Part shown: in pieces, positions 25,828-34,731 of the stretch
How positions within the stretch are numbered: the first letter of the stretch is position 1
Layout: every line of letters begins with the position of its first letter
The notes under the pieces: model-generated
What the model saw: only the letters and a program-made list of their open reading frames with translations
Database searches by the model: none
What the model was told of the DNA's origin: nothing
Source: Oscillospiraceae bacterium
GTDB taxonomy: Bacteria > Bacillota > Clostridia > Oscillospirales > Oscillospiraceae
Length of the DNA: 63,547 nucleotides
NCBI GenBank assembly: GCA_017395935.1
Contig: JAFQNL010000008.1
Location: 1 to 63,547 of the forward strand
Direction of reading: 5' to 3'
Program-made: the position numbers and the translations under genes

Positions 25828-27066
25828 TTGGAACAAAAAGAGATCATTGTCATCGGCGGTGGACCTGCTGGCATGATGTCCGCCCTGATCGCCGCCCGGC
25901 AGGGTGGTAAGGTCACGCTGATCGACCGAAACCGGACATTGGGCAAAAAGCTCCGTATCACTGGAAAAGGACGGTGCAACGTGACCAATGACTGCAGCGA
26001 AAACGGTGTGCTGCAGAATATCCCCAGAAACAGCCGCTTTCTTTACAGCGCCCTAAGTCAGTTTTCGCCTGCTGATGTCAAGCACTTTTTTGAGGAACTG
26101 GGTGTTCCGCTTAAGACGGAGCGTGGCAACCGTGTTTTTCCTCAGTCTGACAGTGCCCATGATGTGGCGGACGCGCTGGTTCGCGCGTTGCGCAGGGAAG
26201 GGGTTGCTATCGTGACCGGCCGTGTGCAGGCAATCTTGACCGAAGAGGGACGAATCTCCGGAGTGAAGCTGGAAAGCGGAAGGAAGCTGAAATCTGACAG
26301 TGTCATCCTTGCTTCCGGCGGACTGTCTTATCCAGCTACCGGATCTACCGGCGATGGCTTTCACATGGCCAGAAGTCTTGGCCATACAATAGAGCCTCTG
26401 CGGGGTTCTCTGGTGCCACTGGAGGCGGAGGAGTGCTGCGCGGATCTTCAGGGGCTGAGTCTGCGTAATATTGCAATTGAGGTAAAAGACAGCAAGGGAA
26501 AGTGTCTTTATCACGACTTCGGTGAGCTGCTGTTTACCCACTTTGGCCTTTCCGGCCCCGTGATTTTGAGCGCAAGCGCGCATATGCGGGACTTTGAACA
26601 CGAGACATATGCGGTGGAGATCGACCTGAAACCGGCGCTGGATGAGAAGACACTGGATGCGCGTCTGATTCGGGAGGTACAGGAAAACGCCAACCGGGAC
26701 TTTCAAAACAGTTTGGGAGCGCTTCTGCCCAGAAAACTGATCCCAGAAATGATCCGCAGGACAGGCATCCATCCCGAGACTAAAATGCACGATCTGACCC
26801 GCCAGCAGCGCCATACACTGCTTCATTTGCTTAAGCACTTTACCATCCGGATCTATGGCCCCCGGCCGGTTCAGGATGCTATAATTACTTCCGGCGGCGT
26901 CAAAGTCTCCGAAGTAAATCCCTCTACTATGGCCTCCAAGCTGATTCCGGGTCTCTATTTTGCTGGAGAGATTCTGGACATGGATGCTTATACCGGAGGA
27001 TTCAATCTCCAGATCGCCTGGTCTACGGCATATGCTGCCGGCTGCTGGTCGGTCTGGGATGACTGA
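25828..27066 (+). CDS. NAD(P)/FAD-dependent oxidoreductase (HI0933/BaiN family)
   Basis: A 412-residue flavoprotein. GGGPAGMMSALIAARQG (about residues 7-23) binds FAD, and GRCNVTND near residue 50 is the family mark. The C-terminal GGVKVSEVNPSTMASKLIPGLYFAGEILD closes the flavin site. It starts with TTG 25828, since GGAGGAATGA lies immediately upstream and the nearby ATG is out of frame. BaiN is one characterised member; the substrate here is unknown. It is followed by cmk. Confidence 0.9.
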   Translation: MEQKEIIVIGGGPAGMMSALIAARQGGKVTLIDRNRTLGKKLRITGKGRCNVTNDCSENGVLQNIPRNSRFLYSALSQFSPADVKHFFEELGVPLKTERGNRVFPQSDSAHDVADALVRALRREGVAIVTGRVQAILTEEGRISGVKLESGRKLKSDSVILASGGLSYPATGSTGDGFHMARSLGHTIEPLRGSLVPLEAEECCADLQGLSLRNIAIEVKDSKGKCLYHDFGELLFTHFGLSGPVILSASAHMRDFEHETYAVEIDLKPALDEKTLDARLIREVQENANRDFQNSLGALLPRKLIPEMIRRTGIHPETKMHDLTRQQRHTLLHLLKHFTIRIYGPRPVQDAIITSGGVKVSEVNPSTMASKLIPGLYFAGEILDMDAYTGGFNLQIAWSTAYAAGCWSVWDD

Positions 27067-27082
27067 TTTGGGAGGAATGATG

Positions 27083-27754
27083 ATGTCTTTTATCAGTGTT
27101 GCCATTGACGGCCCCGCCGGGGCCGGTAAGAGTACCATTGCCCGCCGGGTAGCCGGAGAACTGGGCTATCTGTATGTGGATACCGGAGCCATCTACCGCA
27201 CGGTCGGCCTCTATGCCAAACGTATGGGCGCCGATGTTTACAGCGAAGAGGCGATAATCCCTCTGCTTGATCAGCTGCAGATCACTATGAAAGTGGAAGC
27301 GGACGGTGTGCAGCATATGTATCTGGGTACGGAAGACGTAACAGGTAAGATTCGGGAACCTGAGGTATCCATGCTGGCCTCGGCAGTCTCCGCCCACGGG
27401 GCGGTCCGGAGCTTTCTGCTGGACATGCAACGGGATTTGGCCAAGAGCCAGAATGTGCTGATGGATGGCCGGGACATTGGAACCGTTGTGCTTCCTGATG
27501 CCACGGTCAAGATCTTTCTGACGGCGAAGCCCGAAGTCAGAGCTCTGCGCCGCTGGAAGGAACTGCGGGAGAAAGGTGCACCGGACACCTTCGAACAGGT
27601 TCTGGAGGACGTAATCAGCCGGGACTATAATGACAGCCACCGGGCAGTTGCCCCTCTTCGCCAGGCGGACGACGCTGTTTTGGCAGATACATCTGAACTG
27701 ACGCTGGAGGAGAGTATCCAGCTGATCCTCGATATTATTAAGGAGAAGATTTGA
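27083..27754 (+). CDS. cmk: Cytidylate kinase
   Basis: A 223-residue CMP/dCMP kinase. AIDGPAGAGKSTIAR is the P-loop; DTGAIYR and DGRDIGT bind CMP; RDYNDSHRAVAPL is the lid region. Of three consecutive ATG codons, the third (27083) is taken because it is best spaced from GGGAGGA. The cmk-plsC-ispH order is conserved in clostridia. It ends 1 nt before plsC. Confidence 0.95.
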   Translation: MSFISVAIDGPAGAGKSTIARRVAGELGYLYVDTGAIYRTVGLYAKRMGADVYSEEAIIPLLDQLQITMKVEADGVQHMYLGTEDVTGKIREPEVSMLASAVSAHGAVRSFLLDMQRDLAKSQNVLMDGRDIGTVVLPDATVKIFLTAKPEVRALRRWKELREKGAPDTFEQVLEDVISRDYNDSHRAVAPLRQADDAVLADTSELTLEESIQLILDIIKEKI

Positions 27755-27755
27755 T

Positions 27756-28451
27756 ATGTCTGAAGAGAATGAAAAAGTGGAAATTTCCCAGTCTTCCGCT
27801 CAGAACACAAAGCAGGAAAAGAAGCCTGCTCAAAAGTTTCCCTATCGTACCTCTCAGCAGTGCCGCCCTTGGTATTTCTTTATCTATCCCTTTATCTGGC
27901 TCATTTTCCGGTCGGTATACGGGCTGAAGGTGTTTCACAGAGAGCGCTTGCCGGAAGGCAGCTGCATAGTCTGTCCCCGCCATGTGGGAAACGCTGATCC
28001 TCCCATGGTAGCTTTTGCCATGAAGAAAAAGGCATATCCCCGTGTCATGGCAAAGCAGGAGCTGCTTGAGATCCCTTTTATCGGCTGGATTCTTTATAAG
28101 ATTGGTGTTTTTGGTGTCAATCGGGGGGCCAACGATATGGCTTCTATCAAGAACGGCCTCAGGGCGCTGAAAGAAGGCAGCAAGCTGCTGATTTTCCCTG
28201 AGGGAACCCGAGTCAAGGAAGGAGAGACACCGAAAGCTCAGACTGGCGCGATTATGTTCGCTCTGAAGGCTGGTGTGCCGTTGGTGCCCGTCTATCTGAC
28301 CCGAACCAATAAGTTTGAAACGATGAAGATCATCTTTGGTGAGCCCTATATGCCTCAGATCGCAGGAAAGCGGGCAACGGCCGAAGAATACCGTATGTTG
28401 GCAGATGAACTGCTGGCAAAGATCTATGCCCTGGAGAGCGAACTGGAATGA
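27756..28451 (+). CDS. plsC: 1-acyl-sn-glycerol-3-phosphate acyltransferase
   Basis: A 231-residue membrane-associated acyltransferase that makes phosphatidic acid. RHVGNADPP carries the H-x4-D catalytic motif (near residue 72), and FPEGTR (near 147) binds the phosphate. A hydrophobic segment near residues 40-55 anchors it. A charged, lysine-rich N-terminus precedes the domain. It overlaps ispH-rpsA by 4 nt. Confidence 0.93.
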   Translation: MSEENEKVEISQSSAQNTKQEKKPAQKFPYRTSQQCRPWYFFIYPFIWLIFRSVYGLKVFHRERLPEGSCIVCPRHVGNADPPMVAFAMKKKAYPRVMAKQELLEIPFIGWILYKIGVFGVNRGANDMASIKNGLRALKEGSKLLIFPEGTRVKEGETPKAQTGAIMFALKAGVPLVPVYLTRTNKFETMKIIFGEPYMPQIAGKRATAEEYRMLADELLAKIYALESELE

Positions 28452-30385
28452 ATGTGACCCTTGCTAAAACAGCCGGCTTCTGTTACGGTGTCCGCCGGGC
28501 AGTGGAACTGGCTGAAAAAGTAGCCCAGTCGGGCAAGCCCTGTGTAATGCTGGGCTCTATCATCCACAATGACTATGTCGTTGACCATCTTAAAAAGCAG
28601 GGAATGGGCCAGGTCATGACGCCTGAAGAAGTTCCGGAGGGGAGCGCGGTGCTGATCCGTTCCCACGGTGAGGCCAAGGCGGTGTATGATCAGCTTACTG
28701 ACCGCGGCATTGAGATCATTGATGCTACCTGCCCCAGTGTCAAACGGATTCACAAACTGGTTCAGGAAGCCGAGGAGCAGGGGAGGCAGCCGGTAATCGT
28801 CGGCCTTCCCACCCATCCGGAAGTGATGGCTATTGCAGGCTGGTGCAGGTCTCCGGTGGTGCTCAAAGATGCCGAGGCGCTGATGGAATGGCTCCGGGAA
28901 GACCCCGGACGCAGGGAAATGCCCCTTTCTTTCGTTTTTCAAACTACTTCAACCCGATCAACTTGGAAAAAGTGTGAAGAATTTGCAAAAAAAGAATGTA
29001 CAAACGCAGAATTATTTGATACAATATGTAATGCTACCGCCCAAAGGCAGTCTGAGGCTCAGAAGCTGGCTGCCGAAAGTGATGTTATGGTCGTCATCGG
29101 CGACCATAAGAGCTCGAACACCCGTCATCTGGCTGAGCTGTGCAAGCAGCAATGCGGCCGGGTCTACTGGATCGAACAGGCATCCGAGCTCCCTTTAACG
29201 GAGCTGGCAGAGGCGGCTTGTGTTGGAATCACTGCAGGAGCGTCTACGCCCGGGTGGATAATAAAGGAGGTAAAAACCAATATGTCTAACGAAATCAAAA
29301 TGGAGATCGAAGAGTCCTTCGCTGAAATGCTGGAGAAGTCGATCAAAACTTTAAATACAGGAGATAAGGTCATCGGTACCGTCGTGGCTATCACCCCCAC
29401 CGACATCCAGGTCGATCTGGGCACCAAGCATGCCGGCTATGTCGCCCTTTCCGAGTTCTCCGACGATCCCGCTGTCAAGGCTGATGAAGTCCTGAAGGTC
29501 GGCGATCAGATCGAAGTTCTGGTCATGCGCGTTAACGACGGCGAAGGCGTTGTCACTCTGTCCAAGAAGCGTCTGGACGCTAACAAGAACTGGGAAGAGA
29601 TCGAGGCTGCCAAGGAAGAGAAGGCTGTCATCGAGGCTGTTATCCGCGAGGAGAACAAGGGCGGCGTCGTTGCCAACTACAAGGGCATCCGCGTCTTCAT
29701 CCCCGCTTCCCAGACTGGTCTGCGCCGCAACGAGCCCATGACCGGCATGGTCGGCTCCACCGTTCGTATGCACATCACTGAGGTCAACCGCAGCCGTCGC
29801 CGCGTTGTTGGCTCCATCCGTTCCGTCAGCGGCGAAGAGCGCGCTGCCAAGAGCAAGGCTGTTTGGGACTCCATCGAGGTTGGCAAGCAGTATGCTGGTA
29901 CCGTTAAGAGCCTGACTTCCTACGGCGCTTTCGTCGATATCGGCGGCGTGGACGGCATGGTCCACATCTCTGAGCTCTCCTGGAGCCGCATTAAGCATCC
30001 TTCTGAGGTCGTTGCTGTTGGCGATCCCGTTGATGTCTATGTTATCAAGTATGACCCCGAGAAGAAGAAGATCTCTCTGGGCATGAAGGACCCCAACGAG
30101 AATCCTTGGGAGACTTTCCTGAAGAAGTGCTCCGTTGGTGATACCGCTACCGTTAAGGTGGTCAAGCTGATGAGCTTCGGCGCTTTCGCCGAGGTCGTTC
30201 CCGGTGTTGACGGCCTGATCCACATCTCCCAGATCGCTGATCATCGCGTTGAGAAGCCCGAGGATGAGCTGAAGGAAGGCGATGTTGTCGAGGTCAAGAT
30301 CACTGACATCAACCTGGAGACCAAGAAGGTTTCCCTGTCTCGCCGCGCTGTCCTCCAGGGCGCCGCTGCTGAGGATGAGGAATAA
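28448..30385 (+). CDS. ispH-rpsA: IspH fused to ribosomal protein S1-like domains
   Basis: A 645-residue fusion known from clostridia. Residues 1-278 are 4-hydroxy-3-methylbut-2-enyl diphosphate reductase, the last step of the MEP isoprenoid pathway. Its three iron-sulfur cysteines are at 12 (GFCYGV), 95 (DATCPSV) and 194 (CNAT). From residue 279 four S1 RNA-binding repeats follow (near 292, 375, 477 and 562; for example GAFVDIGGVDGMVHISEL). The two parts differ in codon use: the S1 half is strongly biased like rplS. An internal AAAGGAGG and an in-frame ATG at 29282 could start S1 alone. Confidence 0.95.
   Translation: MNVTLAKTAGFCYGVRRAVELAEKVAQSGKPCVMLGSIIHNDYVVDHLKKQGMGQVMTPEEVPEGSAVLIRSHGEAKAVYDQLTDRGIEIIDATCPSVKRIHKLVQEAEEQGRQPVIVGLPTHPEVMAIAGWCRSPVVLKDAEALMEWLREDPGRREMPLSFVFQTTSTRSTWKKCEEFAKKECTNAELFDTICNATAQRQSEAQKLAAESDVMVVIGDHKSSNTRHLAELCKQQCGRVYWIEQASELPLTELAEAACVGITAGASTPGWIIKEVKTNMSNEIKMEIEESFAEMLEKSIKTLNTGDKVIGTVVAITPTDIQVDLGTKHAGYVALSEFSDDPAVKADEVLKVGDQIEVLVMRVNDGEGVVTLSKKRLDANKNWEEIEAAKEEKAVIEAVIREENKGGVVANYKGIRVFIPASQTGLRRNEPMTGMVGSTVRMHITEVNRSRRRVVGSIRSVSGEERAAKSKAVWDSIEVGKQYAGTVKSLTSYGAFVDIGGVDGMVHISELSWSRIKHPSEVVAVGDPVDVYVIKYDPEKKKISLGMKDPNENPWETFLKKCSVGDTATVKVVKLMSFGAFAEVVPGVDGLIHISQIADHRVEKPEDELKEGDVVEVKITDINLETKKVSLSRRAVLQGAAAEDEE
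28997..29025 (+). promoter_or_regulatory. Possible promoter inside ispH
   Basis: An AT-rich island (about 28930-29035) in otherwise GC-rich coding contains TGTACA (28997-29002), 17-nt spacer, and TACAAT (29020-29025) with an extended -10 TG. It lies 257 nt before the internal S1 start. Confidence 0.4.
29263..29284 (+). promoter_or_regulatory. Internal ribosome binding site and start for S1
   Basis: AAAGGAGG (29263-29270), an 11-nt spacer, then ATG 29282-29284 in frame with the fusion, at the exact junction between IspH and S1 parts. A product from here would have 367 residues. Confidence 0.6.
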
Positions 30386-30418
30386 TTCTTCCGCCCGTCA
30401 GGCACAATAACAAATGAT

Positions 30419-30449
30419 AAAGGTGGCATAGCTTGCTATGCCGCCTTTT
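30419..30449 (+). terminator. Intrinsic terminator after ispH-rpsA
   Basis: A 13-bp stem, AAAGGTGGCATAG with CTATGCCGCCTTT, over CTTG, running into TTTT then CGTTTT. Confidence 0.88.
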
Positions 30450-30472
30450 CGTTTTACGAGAAAGGAATGTTC

Positions 30473-30778
30473 ATGAATAAGCGTGTTATGATTGCCTTGC
30501 GCATTGCGGCAATTATTTGCTTGCTGATGGCTCTTGGTGCCATTGGAAGTTCTGTGTTCTCTGCAATTATGATGGCCATCGCATCGGTTTTCTTCCTTCC
30601 GGGTGTCCAAGTGAGGTTTCAAAAGAAGAATCGCGGAAAACTCGGATTGATTATCTCTGTTGTTCTGGTCATTCTGGCGTTAAGCCTCTTCGATGCGCAA
30701 AGCGCAAGACAGCAAGAAACTGGACTGACTGACGGAACTCTCGCTGCTGCGGGTATGTCTGACACTGCTGAAGAATAA
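30473..30778 (+). CDS. Small two-helix membrane protein
   Basis: A 101-residue protein with hydrophobic segments at about residues 5-42 and 57-72, separated by a basic loop (RFQKKNRGK), and a polar tail. I do not recognise the family. ATG 30473 is preferred over ATG 30467 because AAAGGA ends 6 nt before it. It lies between two terminators, so it is either read through from ispH-rpsA or has an unseen promoter. Confidence 0.6.
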   Translation: MNKRVMIALRIAAIICLLMALGAIGSSVFSAIMMAIASVFFLPGVQVRFQKKNRGKLGLIISVVLVILALSLFDAQSARQQETGLTDGTLAAAGMSDTAEE

Positions 30779-30787
30779 GATCTGATC

Positions 30788-30815
30788 AACCCCTGCGATG
30801 CGGGGGTTTCTTTTT
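30788..30815 (+). terminator. Intrinsic terminator before ispD
   Basis: AACCCCTGC pairs with GCGGGGGTT over GAT, followed by TCTTTTT. Confidence 0.9.
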
Positions 30816-30870
30816 GGTCATATTTATGATAAACTGTTACCAAATATACTATGACAAGGAGGTAGCAGTT

Positions 30871-31608
30871 ATGGCATCCCTGCTGTCTAAAGTCAATCAG
30901 GCAATGAAGCAGGCAACCCGTCCCTGGTGCTCTGTGATCGTTCCAGCCGCGGGTAACGCGACCCGAATGGAGGGTAAGGATAAAATCCTTTCTGATATCG
31001 GCGGTCGGCCGGTAATTGTACATACAATCGAAGCGCTTCAGAATTGCCCCTATGTGGATGAGATCATTATTGTGACCAGAGAGGATCTCATGCAGCCTAT
31101 AGGTGAACTTGTGGTGGAGGCAAACTTCCGAAAGGTGGTTCGGATCCTTCGGGGCGGTGCCAGTCGGGCGGAGTCCGTCTGGCTGGGTCTGGGTCATGTC
31201 AATCCTAAGGCTGAGCTGATCGGCATCCATGACGGCGCGCGTCCCTTTGTCAGTCAGAAACTGCTGGAGGAGGTCTTTACCAGAGCGGTAAAGGCGGGTG
31301 CCGCAGCGCCTGCGGTCCCTGTAAAGGATACGATTAAGGAAGTAGACAAGAACGGAATCGTAGTACGGACCGTGGAGAGGGAAAATCTCCGCGCCGTTCA
31401 GACCCCACAGGTCTTCGAAGCATCCATTATTAAGGCTGCCCTTCAGGTAGCCGTTGAAAAGAAACTGCCCATTACCGACGATTGCTCCGCTGTAGAGCTG
31501 CTGGGCAAAAGGGTGTTGCTTACCAAGGGCGACTACGACAATATCAAGATCACGACACCGGGCGATCTGGTGCTTGGGGAGGCGATTCTGAAATGGCGAC
31601 AGGGCTGA
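30871..31608 (+). CDS. ispD: 2-C-methyl-D-erythritol 4-phosphate cytidylyltransferase
   Basis: A 245-residue MEP-pathway enzyme that joins CTP and methylerythritol phosphate. The nucleotide-binding stretch [12 protein letters not shown] carries a shortened form of the usual G-x-G-x-R-M loop; HDGARPFV and AVPVKDTIK follow. It begins with an extra ~20-residue basic N-terminus. ATG 30871 is chosen for its AAGGAGG; the longer frame starts before a TATACT -10 candidate (30845-30850) whose -35 is weak. It overlaps ispF by 16 nt. Confidence 0.94.
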   Translation: MASLLSKVNQAMKQATRPWCSVIVPAAGNATRMEGKDKILSDIGGRPVIVHTIEALQNCPYVDEIIIVTREDLMQPIGELVVEANFRKVVRILRGGASRAESVWLGLGHVNPKAELIGIHDGARPFVSQKLLEEVFTRAVKAGAAAPAVPVKDTIKEVDKNGIVVRTVERENLRAVQTPQVFEASIIKAALQVAVEKKLPITDDCSAVELLGKRVLLTKGDYDNIKITTPGDLVLGEAILKWRQG

Positions 31609-32087
31609 GAATCGGACATGGTTATGATGTCCATCGACTGGTAGAGGGCAGAAAGCTCATTCTGGGCGGAGTGGAGATCCCCTGGGAGCTGGGACTTCTG
31701 GGCCACTCCGATGCTGACGTGGTGACCCACGCTATTATGGACTCTCTGCTGGGAGCCGCCGGCCTGTGGGATATCGGCCATGCCTTCCCGGATACCGCCG
31801 CGGAATTCAAGGATATCTCCAGTATGATCCTGCTGGAGCGGGTCATGGAGCTTATTCGTTCCAAGGGCTATGAAGTGGTCAATGTAGATGCTACCATTAT
31901 TGCCCAGAAACCAAAACTGGCTTCCTATATCCCTCAGATGCGTGAAAATGTGGCGGCGATCCTGGGTATTTCCGCTGAATTTGTCAACATTAAGGCAACG
32001 ACGGAGGAAGGCCTCAGCTTTACCGGCAGCAGTGAGGGTATGTCCGCTCACTCTGTCTGCCTGATCGAGAAGAATGCTGAGCGATAA
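31593..32087 (+). CDS. ispF: 2-C-methyl-D-erythritol 2,4-cyclodiphosphate synthase
   Basis: A 164-residue MEP-pathway enzyme; acts directly after IspD and Isp[10 protein letters not shown] and [11 protein letters not shown] provide the zinc ligands, and the C-terminal [19 protein letters not shown] is the family signature. It forms a trimer in the cytoplasm. GGGGAGGCG lies upstream, inside ispD. With the IspH fusion 3 kb upstream, three MEP genes are close together. Confidence 0.96.
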   Translation: MATGLRIGHGYDVHRLVEGRKLILGGVEIPWELGLLGHSDADVVTHAIMDSLLGAAGLWDIGHAFPDTAAEFKDISSMILLERVMELIRSKGYEVVNVDATIIAQKPKLASYIPQMRENVAAILGISAEFVNIKATTEEGLSFTGSSEGMSAHSVCLIEKNAER

Positions 32088-32323
32088 GGTGAAATGCCTT
32101 CCACGATAAGCGACTGATTGCTGGCGGAAGTGCTAAGCGGGGCAAGTATTCTCTTCTGTCTTCCGCTCCCGGCCGCTCTGATCCCGATGTTCACTGTGAT
32201 GCGGAGTTTACCTGTGGCAAGCTCTGGGTCATTAAGTGATCAAACGGGATTCTCGCAACCAAAATCGACGCTTCACGTCTCCCTTTTCCAAGGCATATCC
32301 TGTGGTTGAGGGGAGTGATTAAA
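32088..32323 (+). other. 236-bp gap with no recognised gene
   Basis: The gap lies between ispF and the DUF3343 gene. Open stretches exist in both directions, but none has a plausible start with a ribosome binding site. Alternating GC-rich and T-rich blocks could fold as an RNA leader. No known riboswitch motif was recognised. Confidence 0.3.
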
Positions 32324-32578
32324 ATGTTATACTATCTCATTGTCTGCCGTTCACTGACCTTTGCTCAGCGAACGGCAGCTGTTTTAGGTCGGGCAGGCAT
32401 TCCGGCGGCTATCCGGCGGACACCTGCCGCAATCGCTGAACGCGGCTGCAGCTATAGTGTAAAGTTGTCTCAGAAGAATTTAAGCAAAGCGCTTGTAATC
32501 CTGCGCAAAGTGGAACTGACGCCCAGGCAAATCTATATTACAGAGGCAGACGGTAGTTACCGGGAGGTGTCACTGTGA
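32324..32578 (+). CDS. DUF3343 protein, putative Se/S carrier-like
   Basis: An 84-residue protein of the DUF3343 family, described as putative selenium/sulfur carrier-like. It opens with YYLIVCRSLTFAQRTAAVLGRAGI, a ferredoxin-like fold. It keeps Cys8 in the first strand and Cys46 in GCSYSV. Paired here with a desulfurase by a 4-nt overlap, it may accept sulfur (or selenium) from that enzyme. ATG 32324 is chosen for GGGGAGTGATTAAA. Confidence 0.8.
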   Translation: MLYYLIVCRSLTFAQRTAAVLGRAGIPAAIRRTPAAIAERGCSYSVKLSQKNLSKALVILRKVELTPRQIYITEADGSYREVSL

Positions 32579-33705
32579 TCTATCTGGATGCCGCTGCCAC
32601 GTCGCTGCAAAAGCCGGTTTCTGTTCTGCGCGCGGTTAATGAGTGTATGAGGAGTTGTGCAAGTCCGGGCAGGGGAGACTATCCTGCCGCTCGACGCGCC
32701 GGACAGGTGCTTTACGAATGCCGCCAGGAGGCAGCTGACCTGTTTGGCGCAAATGCGCCTGAACAGGTGATCTTTACGGTCAGTGCGACCCATGGCCTGA
32801 ATATTGCTATCCGAAGCTATGTCAGGCCGGGAAGTCGGGTGGTCATCTCAGGCTATGAGCACAACGCTGTGACCCGAACGCTGGAAAGTATCCCGGGAGT
32901 AAATGTTGTGAGCGTGTCCGGTAAAGCTTTTGATACGGAAGGGGACAGATGTGCTTTTGAGCAGGCCTTTAAGACGGTGCCGGACGTGGTTATCTGCTGC
33001 CATGTTTCGAATGTCTTTGGCTATATTCTGCCGGTCAAAGAGGTTGCCGACCTCTGTCGTGAGCGGTCGGTGCCGCTGATTGTAGATGCAAGCCAGTCGG
33101 CGGGCATCCTGCCGGTGTCACTTCAAGAACTGGGCGCAAGTTGTATTGCTATGCCAGGTCATAAGGGCCTTTTAGGGCCTCAGGGTACAGGACTTCTGAT
33201 CGTTCGGGAGGGAGAAAGGCTGATGCCGGTATTGACCGGAGGTACGGGAAGCGAGAGCAGGCTTCAGACTATGCCGGACTTTCTTCCGGACCGGCTGGAG
33301 GCCGGGACGCATCCGGTTGCCGCTATAGGTGGACTGTCGGTCGGCATCAGGGCAGTAAAGAGCATGGGAAGAGAGCGGATTCTCAGCCACGAGCGACGAC
33401 TGATCCAACAGCTTGAGCGTGCGCTGAAAGGATTTGAGATGGTGGAAGTGCTGGGTCCGGAAAGGGAGGAAGATCGGATCGGAGTCCTGTCGTTCCGTGT
33501 AAAAGGGCAAGACTGCGAGGAGATTGCCGGAATGCTGGCGGAGAAGGGCTTTGCTCTGCGGGCGGGCCTTCACTGTGCGCCGCTGGCCCACAGGACCGCC
33601 GGAACGCTGGAAACGGGGACGATTCGGGTCAGTCTCTCTCCGTATAATACCGAGGCGGAACTGGCTGCGTTTGTCCGGACGCTTGGAAAGATACTGCAAA
33701 AATGA
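32575..33705 (+). CDS. Cysteine desulfurase-like class V aminotransferase
   Basis: A 376-residue PLP enzyme. YLDAAATS starts the family, VDASQSAG binds PLP, GHKGLLGPQGTG (near residue 203) holds the PLP lysine, and RAGLHCAPLAHRT (near 323) holds the cysteine that takes the sulfur. It starts at GTG 32575, overlapping the DUF3343 stop, after GGGAGGTG. It probably supplies sulfur (or selenium) to the adjacent carrier-like protein. Confidence 0.9.
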   Translation: MIYLDAAATSLQKPVSVLRAVNECMRSCASPGRGDYPAARRAGQVLYECRQEAADLFGANAPEQVIFTVSATHGLNIAIRSYVRPGSRVVISGYEHNAVTRTLESIPGVNVVSVSGKAFDTEGDRCAFEQAFKTVPDVVICCHVSNVFGYILPVKEVADLCRERSVPLIVDASQSAGILPVSLQELGASCIAMPGHKGLLGPQGTGLLIVREGERLMPVLTGGTGSESRLQTMPDFLPDRLEAGTHPVAAIGGLSVGIRAVKSMGRERILSHERRLIQQLERALKGFEMVEVLGPEREEDRIGVLSFRVKGQDCEEIAGMLAEKGFALRAGLHCAPLAHRTAGTLETGTIRVSLSPYNTEAELAAFVRTLGKILQK

Positions 33706-33717
33706 AGAGAGATGCGC

Positions 33718-33746
33718 TTGCTATCCGTTGGCTTTGGGAGTATACT
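33718..33746 (+). promoter_or_regulatory. cdaA promoter
   Basis: TTGCTA (33718-33723), 17-nt spacer, TATACT (33741-33746). It lies downstream of the first in-frame ATG at 33712, which supports the later start at 33814. Confidence 0.7.
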
Positions 33747-33813
33747 ATCTTTGAGTATGTTTGGCCTCCCGACCTTAGGGAAGCAAGCGCATTTTGATTC
33801 GGAGTGGAACGTA

Positions 33814-34731
33814 ATGACGACTTTTTATCAGCTTTTTCAGGAGGTAGCGGCCTTCGACGGCATTCAGCAGGTCGTTCGATATATCCAGACAATCAGCTTT
33901 TTTGATCTGCTGGATGTGGCTATTATTGCGTTTATTGTCTATCGACTTCTGCTTTTGACGAAGAATACGCAGGCAGGACAGGTCTTTAAAGGTGTTGCGC
34001 TGGTTGTTGCCATGCTGGTCCTTTCAGATGTGATGAACCTTCATGTCCTGAACTTCCTGCTCGACAGTGTTGTGCAGGTTGGTTTCATTGCCCTGATCGT
34101 CGTATTCCAGCCTGAGATTCGTCATTTCCTCGGCCAGGTAGGCAGCGGAAATCTTCGCAGATACATCAAGGTCAAAGATGATTCCGACGAACTGGAGGCT
34201 ACCATTGCCGCTGTTGTGGAGGCTTATCGTGATATGTCTCACAATAAGATCGGCGCGCTTACCGTCTTTGAACGCAGCAGTATCCTCAATGACTGCATCC
34301 GTACCGGTACCGCGCTCAATGCGCAGGTTTCCGGTGAGCTGCTGAAAAATATCTTTTGGCCCAAAGCTCCCCTTCATGACGGCGCGGTAATTATCCGGGA
34401 AGGCAAGATCGTTGGTGCCGGCTGTGTGCTGCCCCTGTCTGGAAACAGCAATATCAGCCGTGAGCTGGGAACACGCCATCGTGCCGGTCTCGGCATTACA
34501 GAACACACGGACGCTCTGGTTGTGATCTGCTCTGAAGAGACGGGGTCCATCTCCGTTGCTTCCGGTGGAATGCTCAAGCGGCATCTGGCGCCGGAAACGC
34601 TGGAGCGGCTGCTGCGTACTGAGCTTCTTTCTACCGATAGTGGGGATAAGAAAAGCTCTCTTGTTCCAACCATGGATACCATCTTGGCTCTCTTCAAGAG
34701 CCTGAAGGAGGATCAGGATCATGTGGAGTAA
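33814..34731 (+). CDS. cdaA: Diadenylate cyclase CdaA
   Basis: A 305-residue membrane enzyme that makes cyclic di-AMP from two ATP. Three membrane helices occupy residues about 25-100. The DAC domain carries LHDGAVII (DGA) and GTRHRAGLG (RHR), the two catalytic motifs. The start is ATG 33814 (GGAGTGG upstream), because a longer frame would begin before the promoter. It overlaps cdaR by 11 nt. c-di-AMP controls potassium, osmotic and wall balance. Confidence 0.95.
   Translation: MTTFYQLFQEVAAFDGIQQVVRYIQTISFFDLLDVAIIAFIVYRLLLLTKNTQAGQVFKGVALVVAMLVLSDVMNLHVLNFLLDSVVQVGFIALIVVFQPEIRHFLGQVGSGNLRRYIKVKDDSDELEATIAAVVEAYRDMSHNKIGALTVFERSSILNDCIRTGTALNAQVSGELLKNIFWPKAPLHDGAVIIREGKIVGAGCVLPLSGNSNISRELGTRHRAGLGITEHTDALVVICSEETGSISVASGGMLKRHLAPETLERLLRTELLSTDSGDKKSSLVPTMDTILALFKSLKEDQDHVE

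Noticed and set aside
29281-29284. ispH and rpsA as two separate genes
   Set aside because: There is no stop codon between them; the frame is continuous and the fusion is known in clostridia. The internal start is kept only as a possible extra product.
32104-32245. Stop-free stretches on both strands of the ispF-DUF3343 gap as a gene remnant
   Set aside because: No start with a ribosome binding site, and neither translation resembles a known protein.
33712-33813. Longer cdaA starting at ATG 33712
   Set aside because: A TTGCTA-N17-TATACT promoter lies inside this stretch, and the first residues do not resemble CdaA. ATG 33814 has a proper ribosome binding site.
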